In this document: piece after piece, positions 27,130-35,505 of the stretch
How positions within the stretch are numbered: position 1 is the first letter of the stretch
Layout: each line of letters begins with the position of its first letter
Assembly: GCF_003977605.1 (NCBI RefSeq)
Contig: NZ_RYYU01000001.1
Location: forward strand, 888,863 to 952,862
Reading direction: 5' to 3'
DNA from: Prevotella koreensis
Lineage (GTDB): Bacteria; Bacteroidota; Bacteroidia; Bacteroidales; Bacteroidaceae
DNA: 64,000 nucleotides
The notes under the pieces: generated by a model
The model's database searches: none
Told to the model about the DNA's origin: nothing
Seen by the model: the letters and a program-made list of their open reading frames with translations, nothing else
Position numbers and translations under genes: made by a program

Positions 27130-28785
27130 TTATTTCCTGCCTTCTGCTTTACGAAGAGCAATGTCATACGCTTCTTCGTAATATTTAATAAAATTGCTCC
27201 AAAGTGCTTTCTCTGATAGTTTCCATGCATTGGAACGGCATTCGTCTATTTCTTTAGTTGTCATCTTAGAGAACTTCAATACTGTATCTTTAATTGTATC
27301 TGCAACTTCAGAATAGTTATAGTCTGTGCGACTTATAACCTTAACTCCATCTTCAATTTCGCTATAAATCCCCTTTTCTGAATTAGCCCACATTCCAAAT
27401 CCTGCCAAATCTGTGGTTATACATGGAACTTTAAATGCAATCGCTTCCAATGGTGTATATCCCCACGGCTCATAATAAGACGGATAAACACATATATCGT
27501 TGCCAAGCACAAGGTCATAATAAGACTGGTTTAAAATACCATCATCACCTGTAAGATAACATGGAATGAAAATCAACTTGACCTTATCATTTGACCGATT
27601 GTTCATATCAAGGTATTTCATCATACCTAGCACGTTATCATGACTCATATTATGAAGCCAATGAGTTATTTCCGGAATATCAAGAGGTGTTTCGTTCTTC
27701 TTTCCGGAATTTAATACTGAAGCCAAATCCTTACGTGGTTCACCAACCCATCCAGGAACCTCAATCAGTGCAAGAACGGTTTTATCAAGTCCCTTTTCGT
27801 GGCGCAATCTGTTCATTGCTTCTATATATACATCAATTCCCTTGTTTCTGAACTCATATCTTCCACTTGTAGATACAATAAGAGTATCATCATCAAGATT
27901 TGTTCCAAGCAATGCATTTGCAACTTCAAGCAACCGTTTTCTTGCTGCCTTTCTCTTTTTTGCAAATGTATTTCCGGTTGGTACAAAACTGTTATCAAAG
28001 CCATTTGGAAGAACAGCATCAACAGGTTTATCAAGAAGTTCCTTACATTCATTTGCCGTAATTTCACTCACGGTAGTAAAACAATCTACGTACTTCGCAG
28101 TTTGTTTCTCAACAGAATGCTTACTCTGCATGTTCAATTCAGAAGCCATGCCATCGCCATTATATGCAAAAAGATACTCATAAAGAGGTTTGTTATTGCC
28201 GGCTATACTTCTTCCTATGCTTGTTGCATGCGTTGTGAAAACTGTTCCGATTTCTGGTAATACCTTATTAATATATAATACACCCAACCCTGTCATCCAT
28301 TCATTTCCATGATAGATAACATTATGCGAACTGCTCAGATACCTTTTATAGAAACTTTCGACCAATACACCTGCCGAATAAGAAAACATAGAGGCTTCAT
28401 CATAATCACCATAAGCATGGATTGAATCTACCTTGAAATCCTCCCATGATTTTGCATAAATCTCATTCTTCCTCTCAAAAAAGGGTGAGAAATCAATCAG
28501 CATGGCTATAGGATTACCTGGAATAGCCCATCTGCCTATTTTAATATTAAGTCCGTCTTTGATAATGTCTCTACGCCAATCGCTGAACAAACTTTCATCT
28601 TCAATAAAATAAGGGCATGTGTTATCTTTCCAGCAATCAGGACCAATAAAAATAATTTTATCTTTCATCATGTTCTGTAAAGTCCTTGCACGCGTTGAAA
28701 GTACTGTATATATCCCTCCTACCTTATTACAAACTTCCCAACTTGACTCAAAAATATAGTCAGGAATCATTAACCTATTATTCAT
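27130..28785 (-). CDS. Glycogen synthase (GT3-like)
   Basis: This enzyme elongates alpha-1,4-glucan from a nucleotide sugar. The 551-residue protein resembles the GT3 (animal/fungal) glycogen synthases rather than bacterial GlgA. It starts IFESSWEVCNKVGGIYTVLSTRA, contains FFERKNEIYAKSWEDFKVDS, the His-containing VIYHGNEWMTGLG, ATSIGRSIAGNN, LPNGFDNSFV, and the acceptor/catalytic segment YPSYYEPWGYTPLEAIAFKVPCITTDLAGFG. It is first in the operon with glgP; a TATCTTTG promoter lies about 25 bp upstream. Whether it uses UDP- or ADP-glucose cannot be read from sequence. Confidence 0.92.
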   Translation of the reverse strand: MNNRLMIPDYIFESSWEVCNKVGGIYTVLSTRARTLQNMMKDKIIFIGPDCWKDNTCPYFIEDESLFSDWRRDIIKDGLNIKIGRWAIPGNPIAMLIDFSPFFERKNEIYAKSWEDFKVDSIHAYGDYDEASMFSYSAGVLVESFYKRYLSSSHNVIYHGNEWMTGLGVLYINKVLPEIGTVFTTHATSIGRSIAGNNKPLYEYLFAYNGDGMASELNMQSKHSVEKQTAKYVDCFTTVSEITANECKELLDKPVDAVLPNGFDNSFVPTGNTFAKKRKAARKRLLEVANALLGTNLDDDTLIVSTSGRYEFRNKGIDVYIEAMNRLRHEKGLDKTVLALIEVPGWVGEPRKDLASVLNSGKKNETPLDIPEITHWLHNMSHDNVLGMMKYLDMNNRSNDKVKLIFIPCYLTGDDGILNQSYYDLVLGNDICVYPSYYEPWGYTPLEAIAFKVPCITTDLAGFGMWANSEKGIYSEIEDGVKVISRTDYNYSEVADTIKDTVLKFSKMTTKEIDECRSNAWKLSEKALWSNFIKYYEEAYDIALRKAEGRK

Positions 28786-28809
28786 TATTGTTTAAAATAA
28801 AACGAGGTG

Positions 28810-28839
28810 CAAAGATAGTATAAAAAAAATGTCCTCCAA
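28810..28839 (-). promoter_or_regulatory. Glycogen synthase-glgP operon promoter
   Basis: On the minus strand TTG is followed by 19 bp and then TATCTTTG (28817-28810), a canonical Bacteroidetes pair, about 25 bp upstream of the start codon. Confidence 0.7.
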
Positions 28840-28869
28840 ATTTTAACACATACAAAATCAATAAAATGC

Positions 28870-28900
28870 TTGATTTCTTGACTAAAGTTATTTAACTTTG
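28870..28900 (+). promoter_or_regulatory. Promoter of the small secreted protein gene
   Basis: TTG (28870-28872), 20 bp, then TAACTTTG (28893-28900), 23 bp before the ATG at 28924. It diverges from the glycogen operon promoter. Confidence 0.7.
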
Positions 28901-28923
28901 CGAAAACATAATAAATTACATTT

Positions 28924-29355
28924 ATGAAAAACATATTATTGATACTTATTTTCAGTTTTATATGCTGTTCGATAAATGCCCAAGATGATGTTGATTGTAA
29001 AAATATGACACCATTCAAAGGTAAGTTCTATAATGAGGAATATCAAATATTCGTTGTCATGAGTTTTAAAGACAAAGATGTTATTGTTTACGGCCAAGAG
29101 ATACTCGGGGAACTTGATGGATATTTTGGTTCTACGAAAACCGGTCATATATGGCCTATCACATCATCAGAAATTAATGGGAATACAGCGACCATCGAAG
29201 CAATAAACAATTATGGCAGTGAAGATTTCACCGCCACAATATCCTTAAAAGATGACGGAACATACGAGTTTCATCATATAAGTGGTAGCACTTTTAAGTT
29301 CCCTGTGAACAACAAATGGCAAAAGATTCCTGCAAAATTGATTTTCTCACAATAA
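28924..29355 (+). CDS. Small secreted hypothetical protein
   Basis: This 143-residue protein has a signal peptide ending ...CCSINAQ. The mature part is polar and probably all-beta (YNEEYQIFVVMSFKDKDVIVYGQEILGELDGYFG, then TISLKDDGTYEFHHISGSTFKFP). One Cys remains near residue 24 of the precursor. I do not recognise the family. It has its own canonical promoter and converges with the DUF5686 gene. Confidence 0.75.
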   Translation: MKNILLILIFSFICCSINAQDDVDCKNMTPFKGKFYNEEYQIFVVMSFKDKDVIVYGQEILGELDGYFGSTKTGHIWPITSSEINGNTATIEAINNYGSEDFTATISLKDDGTYEFHHISGSTFKFPVNNKWQKIPAKLIFSQ

Positions 29356-29398
29356 AAATCAATTCATAACCAAAAGACTTTCACTATACTAATTAGCA

Positions 29399-31981
29399 TC
29401 AGAACGTCATTTGTAGCATGAACCTTATGCCGTGCTTATGTGCCGTTGGCGGGTCGAGATATGTCAATCTGCGAACATATTCCACATGTAGTAACTTGAA
29501 TATGTTGTGTATTCCGGCCACCAACTCTACATAAGGACGATTCATATCCATAACAGAAACACCCTCCGGGAAATACATTAGGTTAGGGTCTCCGGCATTT
29601 TGTTCAAGCAATGGGTTGTTTTTTTCAGACAGATATCCCCATAGACACTTCACGCCGATGTACTCTCTCCACTTCAGTTTGTGAATCAATGGAATACGGT
29701 TAAAAATCTTTCCATTCATATCCCATGACATGCTTAGCGAAGCATAGCGGTCATTCAGAAACTCCATATTGTTAATAAGGTTGAAGGTTTCTTTCTGAAC
29801 GATATAGGATAAATTCGCTGCCGGTACGATAAGCAGAGGAAAAGGCACTTTACTCCATTGTATTCCACCTTTCAAACGAATGTCCATTTTTCCCCAACTA
29901 TTCAACCAAAAACGTTTGAATATTGTAGCCTCAGAAAAATGATATGTATAATCTCCGCCAAGAAATCCTTTGATACCTATTGTGTGTGACAGGGTGAATA
30001 TTGGTGCATCAAGATTGATCGGGACGCGACGTTGTTTTGTATTGATGAAAGTTTCGCCAGGTGCAAACCTCACTCCAAAACTCAATTCGGTAGTACGCAG
30101 TTTGCCATGACCATGAAAAAACTCTGTAACATTCGGATCAGGCATTTGTTTTTCAAGGTTCATCGGCGTGAAAAACAAGTTTGCAGTAGCCTCGTTCTCT
30201 TCTGCTTTCAGACTTGCATCAAGTTTCAAACCACCTTCTATTTCATACTCAAAAGCCAGTTGTTGACGATTATAGAACATCATCTTATCCATGTTTCCCC
30301 ACTTGAATGCCGTGAAAACATTATCCTTATCGGTCTTTATGAATTTATCGCTCGGCGTACAAACATCGTAAGTGCTTGAAAAAGACAGTGTACGACGAGG
30401 ATATTCTCGTGGCAGATATTCTTTCTTGTTGAAACTATATGTCAGTTCACCTTTATAATAGTTTTTCTTGCTTTGCCAACCATGTGCATAATATCCCGAC
30501 AAAAACCAGTGCTTACTTGTATTTGCCGTAGTCTGCGCACTGGCACGTGTTCGCATTCCATCAACAAAATTTCTCGTTATCATGGTATTGATAGGACCTA
30601 TATCCACCTTGCTCGGATGCTCCTTGTTGCCGGTCTCTACGAAGTTCTCTATTAATGCCTTGGCACCGAATATGATATATTTAAACCCTTTCATATTCTC
30701 CAAACCTCTCACAAAATCATCCATCGAGCCTTCGCTTTTTGTCAAATCTACGGCCCTATATTGTGCCCAGAAATCCTTGTTACGCATCATGGCATCGGCT
30801 TCACGCCTCTCCTTACCTTTCCCTTTGAACAGTTTTTTCGGTATTTCGTCGAAAGCATAGTCGTTAAGCCGTGTTGTTCTCATCACCACAGCCTTTGAAA
30901 GGAAACTCGTAAGGGACAACTCTACAAACATATCATCAACCGACAATGCCCATTCACCATTTGGAAGTTTTGTGTATTCCTGCATTATCTGTAGATTGTC
31001 CACAAAGTTAACATCGCTCTGTATGGGGATTGTGAGATTGCATCTTTTTACGTGCAATGTCGAATCGGCTATGATATAAAGTTCTCCACGGAAACCAAAA
31101 TCTTGCTGATTGTTGGGCAAAAACTGCAGATGATAGCACAAATCGTTTGCCACATAGACAGTATCTTCAATATAGAAGCGATAGAATCCTATTGCATTCT
31201 TGCCTATCGGCGAAGTGAAAGGGTGCTGCAACAATCTCACTTGGTCATCGTAAATATCCACATCAGTGAATATATCCTTCAATACGGAGTTCAGAATATC
31301 TCCTGTTTCTATAAGTTCGCTTATTCCTGTTGTGCTCTGTCCTATAATAATATCTTTTTCAGAACGTGGTGATTTACGGTAAACCCTCTTCGTCACGGTC
31401 TCATCAACACTTATAGGCAGTATCAGTTTCCCCGTATAAGGACTTGGTTCAACATGGTTTAACATCCATTTCTTTTTTTGGAAAAAGTCACTTTCCAGTT
31501 CGCTTGGTTTTATATCATTGAATGCAAGCGTTATTTTCTGATATTTATTAAACTGATAGAAATCATGATTGTTAAGGTCTGTCCGTTTCTTTGCCTCTAT
31601 CACTCTCTTCATCAGTTCCACAGCAGGATTGTTCTTTCGTGAATACCTATTGCGCTTCGATCTCACCGTAACACCCTCCAATGCATTAGCCTCAGAAGGC
31701 TCAAGTTCTATCATGAGAAACCCAACCAGATTATTCTTAATAAATATTTTCTTTGGTTTGTAACCAACAGCACTGAATGTCAGATACCAACCATTATGCC
31801 TTGAGATATTGAAACATCCGCCGGCATCGCTCGACACCATGACATTATGACCTTTATAAATAGCACTTGCATACGGTATGCTGTCACCTGTAGAGGCATC
31901 AACTATCCTACCGGAGATATTCTGTGCATTAGATACCATGAAGACAAAAGTCATCATGAGTAACATTAACCATTTCTTCAT
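29399..31981 (-). CDS. DUF5686 family outer membrane protein with carboxypeptidase-like regulatory domain
   Basis: This 860-residue protein has a signal peptide (MKKWLMLLMMTFVFMVSNAQ). An N-terminal CarboxypepD_reg-like beta sandwich follows (ISGRIVDASTGDSIPYASAIYKGHNVMVSSDAGGCF to VGYKPKKIFI, residues 22-90). The long C-terminal region has alternating beta strands ending in Phe (HGIRFMLQMTF), as expected for an outer membrane barrel of the DUF5686 family. Its role is not established. It is the last gene of a five-gene minus-strand operon whose other four genes look like enzymes of lipid head-group metabolism, 23 bp after the HAD gene. Confidence 0.88.
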   Translation of the reverse strand: MKKWLMLLMMTFVFMVSNAQNISGRIVDASTGDSIPYASAIYKGHNVMVSSDAGGCFNISRHNGWYLTFSAVGYKPKKIFIKNNLVGFLMIELEPSEANALEGVTVRSKRNRYSRKNNPAVELMKRVIEAKKRTDLNNHDFYQFNKYQKITLAFNDIKPSELESDFFQKKKWMLNHVEPSPYTGKLILPISVDETVTKRVYRKSPRSEKDIIIGQSTTGISELIETGDILNSVLKDIFTDVDIYDDQVRLLQHPFTSPIGKNAIGFYRFYIEDTVYVANDLCYHLQFLPNNQQDFGFRGELYIIADSTLHVKRCNLTIPIQSDVNFVDNLQIMQEYTKLPNGEWALSVDDMFVELSLTSFLSKAVVMRTTRLNDYAFDEIPKKLFKGKGKERREADAMMRNKDFWAQYRAVDLTKSEGSMDDFVRGLENMKGFKYIIFGAKALIENFVETGNKEHPSKVDIGPINTMITRNFVDGMRTRASAQTTANTSKHWFLSGYYAHGWQSKKNYYKGELTYSFNKKEYLPREYPRRTLSFSSTYDVCTPSDKFIKTDKDNVFTAFKWGNMDKMMFYNRQQLAFEYEIEGGLKLDASLKAEENEATANLFFTPMNLEKQMPDPNVTEFFHGHGKLRTTELSFGVRFAPGETFINTKQRRVPINLDAPIFTLSHTIGIKGFLGGDYTYHFSEATIFKRFWLNSWGKMDIRLKGGIQWSKVPFPLLIVPAANLSYIVQKETFNLINNMEFLNDRYASLSMSWDMNGKIFNRIPLIHKLKWREYIGVKCLWGYLSEKNNPLLEQNAGDPNLMYFPEGVSVMDMNRPYVELVAGIHNIFKLLHVEYVRRLTYLDPPTAHKHGIRFMLQMTF

Positions 31982-32004
31982 TATCTTATTATTGTTATCC
32001 TTTT

Positions 32005-32709
32005 TTACAAATCCAACAGTTCACATAGTCTTGTGATTATCATATCTGGGACATTATCATCATATTTTTCGTCTGTCCACCCCATTCCCTTAATCCATAT
32101 TGCATGACACCCCGCCTTTTTCGCGGGCAAAATGTCTTTATAGAAACTATCTCCAATAACCGTCACGTCTGCAGCCTGAAGCCCCAACGCTTCAACACCG
32201 AGAGTGAATATACGTGAATCAGGCTTACGAATACCGACTGCTGCACTTTCTATAACTGAATTAAAGTATTGCTCTAAGTCAAATTCTTTAAGCACAGAAG
32301 ATATGTTTCCATAAAAATTACTTACCAAGGCCATAGGATGATCATTCTTCAGAACACCCAGAACGCGCCTGCTTTCTGCAACAACATCACACACCTCACG
32401 ATATAATAATTCAAGCAATTCAGCATGCTTATTCGTATATTCTTCTTCCGAGACATCCCAATATCCCTCGGTCATAAGATGCTCCATTTCCAAACGGAGT
32501 TTTATTTCAAGTGTCTTATGAAACGTGTAAGAAGGGCGTATAATAGATTTACTTCCCAAAGTACGTTCCGCATATACGTATGCTTCACGAAACTGCAACT
32601 CCGTAACAGGTACTCCACAGCGTTCATAACCTTTCCAAAGCACCTTTCCCCAATGATCTCCATTAGTATCTATGGTGCCTCCATAGTCAAAAATAATTCC
32701 TTTTGTCAT
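32005..32709 (-). CDS. HAD-superfamily phosphatase
   Basis: This is a cytoplasmic HAD hydrolase of about 234 residues: motif I FDYGGTIDTNG (the second Asp of DxD is replaced by Gly, DYG), motif II ALVSNFYGN, motif III Lys in GIRKPDSRIF, and motif IV VTVIGDSFYKDILPAKKAG. The chosen ATG at 32709 overlaps the TGA of the upstream CDP-alcohol transferase gene as ATGA, so the two are translationally coupled. In this operon it could dephosphorylate a phosphorylated head group or lipid intermediate. The loss of the second motif I Asp, normally the general acid, is notable. Confidence 0.85.
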   Translation of the reverse strand: MTKGIIFDYGGTIDTNGDHWGKVLWKGYERCGVPVTELQFREAYVYAERTLGSKSIIRPSYTFHKTLEIKLRLEMEHLMTEGYWDVSEEEYTNKHAELLELLYREVCDVVAESRRVLGVLKNDHPMALVSNFYGNISSVLKEFDLEQYFNSVIESAAVGIRKPDSRIFTLGVEALGLQAADVTVIGDSFYKDILPAKKAGCHAIWIKGMGWTDEKYDDNVPDMIITRLCELLDL

Positions 32710-33638
32710 AGTTGTTCGGTAATTTCTGCACATAGCACCTCATGACGTTTGTGCATGTATATATATAATATATTGAACACTGTAATCTCCACAAGAAGAT
32801 AAATCCACGGACAATCAAGCATACAGGTGGCATAAAGTATTATCGCACGTGCATTGAATGTCAGTATGTTTGTGTATTTCATCAACGGACGACTGCCGTT
32901 TATAAATTTCTCTTTCGTTTCCTTCGGCATGTTCTCCACACCACCATACTTATCGACTATCTTTTCTATCATTTTCTGAAAAGCCGGTGTACGTTTCTCC
33001 TGGCTCTTACAATAGTTGGAATAGTTGTAATAGAAAAGGCGGGTAAACAGTTTGTTCTTTGGTTGCTCTTCATATATGGCACGCTGTTGTTTGTAATTAT
33101 CAAGTTCGCTGCCTGCCTTTCCTTTAATGAAGAAAAGATGTATCTGACGATAATAGTCGGCAAGAGAACTCTGAGGCGAATGGCTCATTATGCCGGAAAC
33201 CACGGCAAGTAACCATATCCATATATGCCATTGAATATCAGTACCCGGGATACTTTTATGAAACAAACGTATACAGATTGCAGCATAAATAAAAAAGAAC
33301 CAAATGTCACCAGAGAACCCATCAAGCACTCTGCCGACAAGAGTTTTCTTACCGGTAAGCCGCGCCATTTGACCATCGGTACTGTCACAGAAATTAGCAA
33401 ACATCAGTAAGACAACACCAAGGACATTGTGCAATAAGTCGGAATAGGAAAACATCACACCGGCAGCAATGCCGAGGAATATCGAAAAAATTGTGATTAT
33501 GTTCGGGTGAATGCCAAGTTTGTTCCATAATATCGCGAACACCAGTCCTATGGGACGAGTGAAATAGACATCTATCCATTCCTCCGTATCTTTGCTTTTG
33601 AATGATGCTTGCAGCATCTCTTTGAATGATTGTTCCAT
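32706..33638 (-). CDS. CDP-alcohol phosphatidyltransferase family protein
   Basis: This 310-residue integral membrane enzyme joins a CDP-activated alcohol to an acceptor alcohol. The full family motif is present in DSTDGQMARLTG and its continuation GRVLDGFSGD (pattern D-x2-D-G-x2-A-R-x8-G-x3-D-x3-D). Several hydrophobic segments surround it (IITIFSIFLGIAAGVMFSY, VLGVVLLMFANF, IWFFFIYAAICIRLF, IWIWLLAVVSGIM). Its C-terminal half is longer than in typical PgsA or PssA, with a cytoplasmic charged insertion. It is flanked by an NTP transferase, an ATP-grasp protein and a HAD phosphatase, suggesting that the activated alcohol is made within the same operon. Confidence 0.9.
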   Translation of the reverse strand: MEQSFKEMLQASFKSKDTEEWIDVYFTRPIGLVFAILWNKLGIHPNIITIFSIFLGIAAGVMFSYSDLLHNVLGVVLLMFANFCDSTDGQMARLTGKKTLVGRVLDGFSGDIWFFFIYAAICIRLFHKSIPGTDIQWHIWIWLLAVVSGIMSHSPQSSLADYYRQIHLFFIKGKAGSELDNYKQQRAIYEEQPKNKLFTRLFYYNYSNYCKSQEKRTPAFQKMIEKIVDKYGGVENMPKETKEKFINGSRPLMKYTNILTFNARAIILYATCMLDCPWIYLLVEITVFNILYIYMHKRHEVLCAEITEQL

Positions 33639-33652
33639 TAAAAAACATTTAT

Positions 33653-34465
33653 TTATACACCCAACAACTCAACATTTGCCCTCTTACCGAGCGAAGCAAT
33701 AGCCACGGCAGCCTCTTCACGGCAACGCGAAAAACTTGGCCAATCGTTGAAATCTATTATTGCAAAAGTGCCGTCACTGCGTATTATACAATCGCCTCCA
33801 TATACTTGAAGTCCGGAGATGTCGGCAAGCCTTTCTGCATTTGTCATTAGTAATCGTCGGTCAAAGTCATGATGCAATGCCGTTCCGTTATGCAGTTCGT
33901 TCCCGAATTTGCTGTCTCCGCAATCTGTGGGATAGAAACAACGGAAGAAACCTATTCCCGAAACACCGTAGAATTTTACCAAATCTCCATTTACATGAGC
34001 CGTAACCACAACGTCAACAATGCCCCTTGCCTTGAAATCAAGAAGAACACGATTACGTTCTGTCTCATTTTTAGCATACACCACATCTTCTTCATTTTGT
34101 GCCGCAACATCACCACGTTTCAACCAATATCCGTATTTTCCTTCAAAAGGGGCGGCCGGAATGGCGTTCTCACGCATCATTCGTTCTATAGTGGAGCGTC
34201 CGGAGTTCCTCATTCCTATACTACTGTTCACCACTCTTATACCTTCTTTTTCTTTTTTCTCAATCCATTCTACCGTAGATGGCAAACGTCCCATAGAGAA
34301 GATTATCTCAGCATCTGTATCCGTTGGAAGTTTTTCCTCTTTGACATACTCCACCTCCGCACCATCTTTCAACAGTACATTACCCACCTCCTCAAGTATT
34401 TTCCTATCTTTCTCAATACTGTTAGGCGAGAAACGAGTGGATCGATATATCATCAGAACTCTCAT
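33653..34465 (-). CDS. ATP-grasp-like protein
   Basis: This 270-residue cytoplasmic protein looks like an ATP-grasp fold enzyme. An N-terminal Rossmann-like part (MRVLMIYRSTRFSPNSIEKD) is followed by VVNSSIGMRNSGRSTIERMM, then GYWLKRGDVAAQNEEDVVYA, where the Lys after YW would bind ATP. The metal-binding end is YGGDCIIRSDGTFAIIDFNDWPSFSRC (Asp...Asp-x-Asn). The Asp-Phe-Asn ending recalls RimK and inositol-phosphate (ITPK-type) kinases. Substrate is unknown. It sits 14 bp upstream of the CDP-alcohol transferase gene and one base after the NTP transferase. Confidence 0.75.
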   Translation of the reverse strand: MRVLMIYRSTRFSPNSIEKDRKILEEVGNVLLKDGAEVEYVKEEKLPTDTDAEIIFSMGRLPSTVEWIEKKEKEGIRVVNSSIGMRNSGRSTIERMMRENAIPAAPFEGKYGYWLKRGDVAAQNEEDVVYAKNETERNRVLLDFKARGIVDVVVTAHVNGDLVKFYGVSGIGFFRCFYPTDCGDSKFGNELHNGTALHHDFDRRLLMTNAERLADISGLQVYGGDCIIRSDGTFAIIDFNDWPSFSRCREEAAVAIASLGKRANVELLGV

Positions 34466-34466
34466 C

Positions 34467-35183
34467 TCAACTATTTAATCGTAAGAAATCTTCGGCTTTG
34501 CGAATATCTCCAACATGGTCTATGTCAAGCACTTTTGTAAAAGGGTGAGCCTTTATATTTAATCCTTCGGCAATAAGAGCACGTTGAAAATTACGCATAC
34601 GACTTATGCCACGTTCAATACAATCCTGCGCAACGGTCTTGGCCTTGCTGTCAAGACCGTATATGCCGGCACTGACAAATTTGCAACCGTTATTTTCATC
34701 ATAAAACCCATTGATACACATTGTGTCATCAACACCTACGTAAAGTGGTGTCTCGTCATCAATATAGTCAGTGACAGGGAAACAGCCATCGGCATTGCTT
34801 TGTTCGAAAGCACTGATGAATTGTGCAAATTCCACCTCACGGAAAATGGTATCTACCGTAGTCAGCACAAATTTTCCATCTCCCAAAATCGAACAAAGTT
34901 CATGAAAACTATGAAGACTGCTCGGTGTTGATTTCACTATATATTTCAAAGGCACTTCTCGTCCGTAAAGTCCGGACATACAAATCTCGTCAAGATGCAT
35001 GCTTACCAAACTGTTTTTATCATTACAGATAACGACAATCTCTTTGGCATTATTATCCATGAAAATCCTTATAAGGCGGTCGATAAGCCGTTCTGCGCCT
35101 ATTCTGACAAGCGGTTTAGGTTCTTTCACGCCTTCCTCTGCAAGCCTGGAACCTTCGCCGGCAGCAATTATCGCATATCTCAT
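34467..35183 (-). CDS. Nucleotidyltransferase (sugar/alcohol-phosphate NTP transferase)
   Basis: This 238-residue protein has the N-terminal NTP-binding motif IIAAGEGSRLAEEGVKEPKPLVRIG typical of sugar-1-phosphate and CTP:alcohol-phosphate nucleotidyltransferases, the metal-binding TTVDTIF where GlmU/RfbA have a similar Asp, and a short C-terminus without a hexapeptide domain. It is first in an operon ending in an outer membrane protein and would supply an NDP-activated head group (possibly CDP) for the CDP-alcohol transferase downstream. The sugar or polyol is not identifiable. A TAACTTTG promoter lies about 35-42 bp upstream. Confidence 0.85.
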   Translation of the reverse strand: MRYAIIAAGEGSRLAEEGVKEPKPLVRIGAERLIDRLIRIFMDNNAKEIVVICNDKNSLVSMHLDEICMSGLYGREVPLKYIVKSTPSSLHSFHELCSILGDGKFVLTTVDTIFREVEFAQFISAFEQSNADGCFPVTDYIDDETPLYVGVDDTMCINGFYDENNGCKFVSAGIYGLDSKAKTVAQDCIERGISRMRNFQRALIAEGLNIKAHPFTKVLDIDHVGDIRKAEDFLRLNS

Positions 35184-35217
35184 AACCTATTGTTTCCTAT
35201 CTACAATTTAAGAATTG

Positions 35218-35225
35218 CAAAGTTA
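35218..35225 (-). promoter_or_regulatory. Promoter -7 box of the head-group operon
   Basis: TAACTTTG followed by C on the minus strand, about 35 bp upstream of the NTP transferase start. Confidence 0.6.
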
Positions 35226-35377
35226 TTAATAATATGTTTAAGGATAAAACTATTTAATATATTTTTATTTTTCGTCATTTTTATTACGACAAGCGGAATA
35301 AACATAAATTGCAAAGGGACAGGGTTTTATTTCCACTAAAGCAATAATAGCAATATGTTCATAGATGATTGTAACAG
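35226..35377. other. Intergenic stretch without gene
   Basis: This is the left part of the 389-bp divergent gap between the head-group operon and the plus-strand methyltransferase genes. It is AT-rich and holds no gene or conserved RNA that I can see. The right part holds repeat array C and a promoter. Confidence 0.6.
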
Positions 35378-35472
35378 CAATTTCGCCTGTTTTGGTAGGC
35401 AATTTAGGCGAAATTGAAAATCAAAATGGGCGAAATTGTTGACCAAAACAGGCGAAATTGAAATGCAGTAAA
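35378..35472. repeat. GGCGAAATTG repeat array C
   Basis: Three direct units have GGCGAA cores at 35407, 35429 and 35451 (period 22 bp), preceded by one inverted unit (core 35382-35387). The first and last units form an 18-bp perfect inverted repeat, CCAAAACAGGCGAAATTG at 35443-35460 and its complement at 35378-35395, 47 bp apart. This would close a large hairpin with the other two units in its loop. The array lies in a divergent gap, about 56 bp upstream of the -7 box of the methyltransferase operon. Confidence 0.9.
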
Positions 35473-35505
35473 AATGAAACAAGGTGGAATTTAATTACTT
35501 TTTCT

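Noticed and set aside
33869..34540. 223-codon open frame on the plus strand
   Set aside because: Antisense to the ATP-grasp gene inside a tight minus-strand operon; composition is Phe/His/Ile-rich as expected for a shadow frame.
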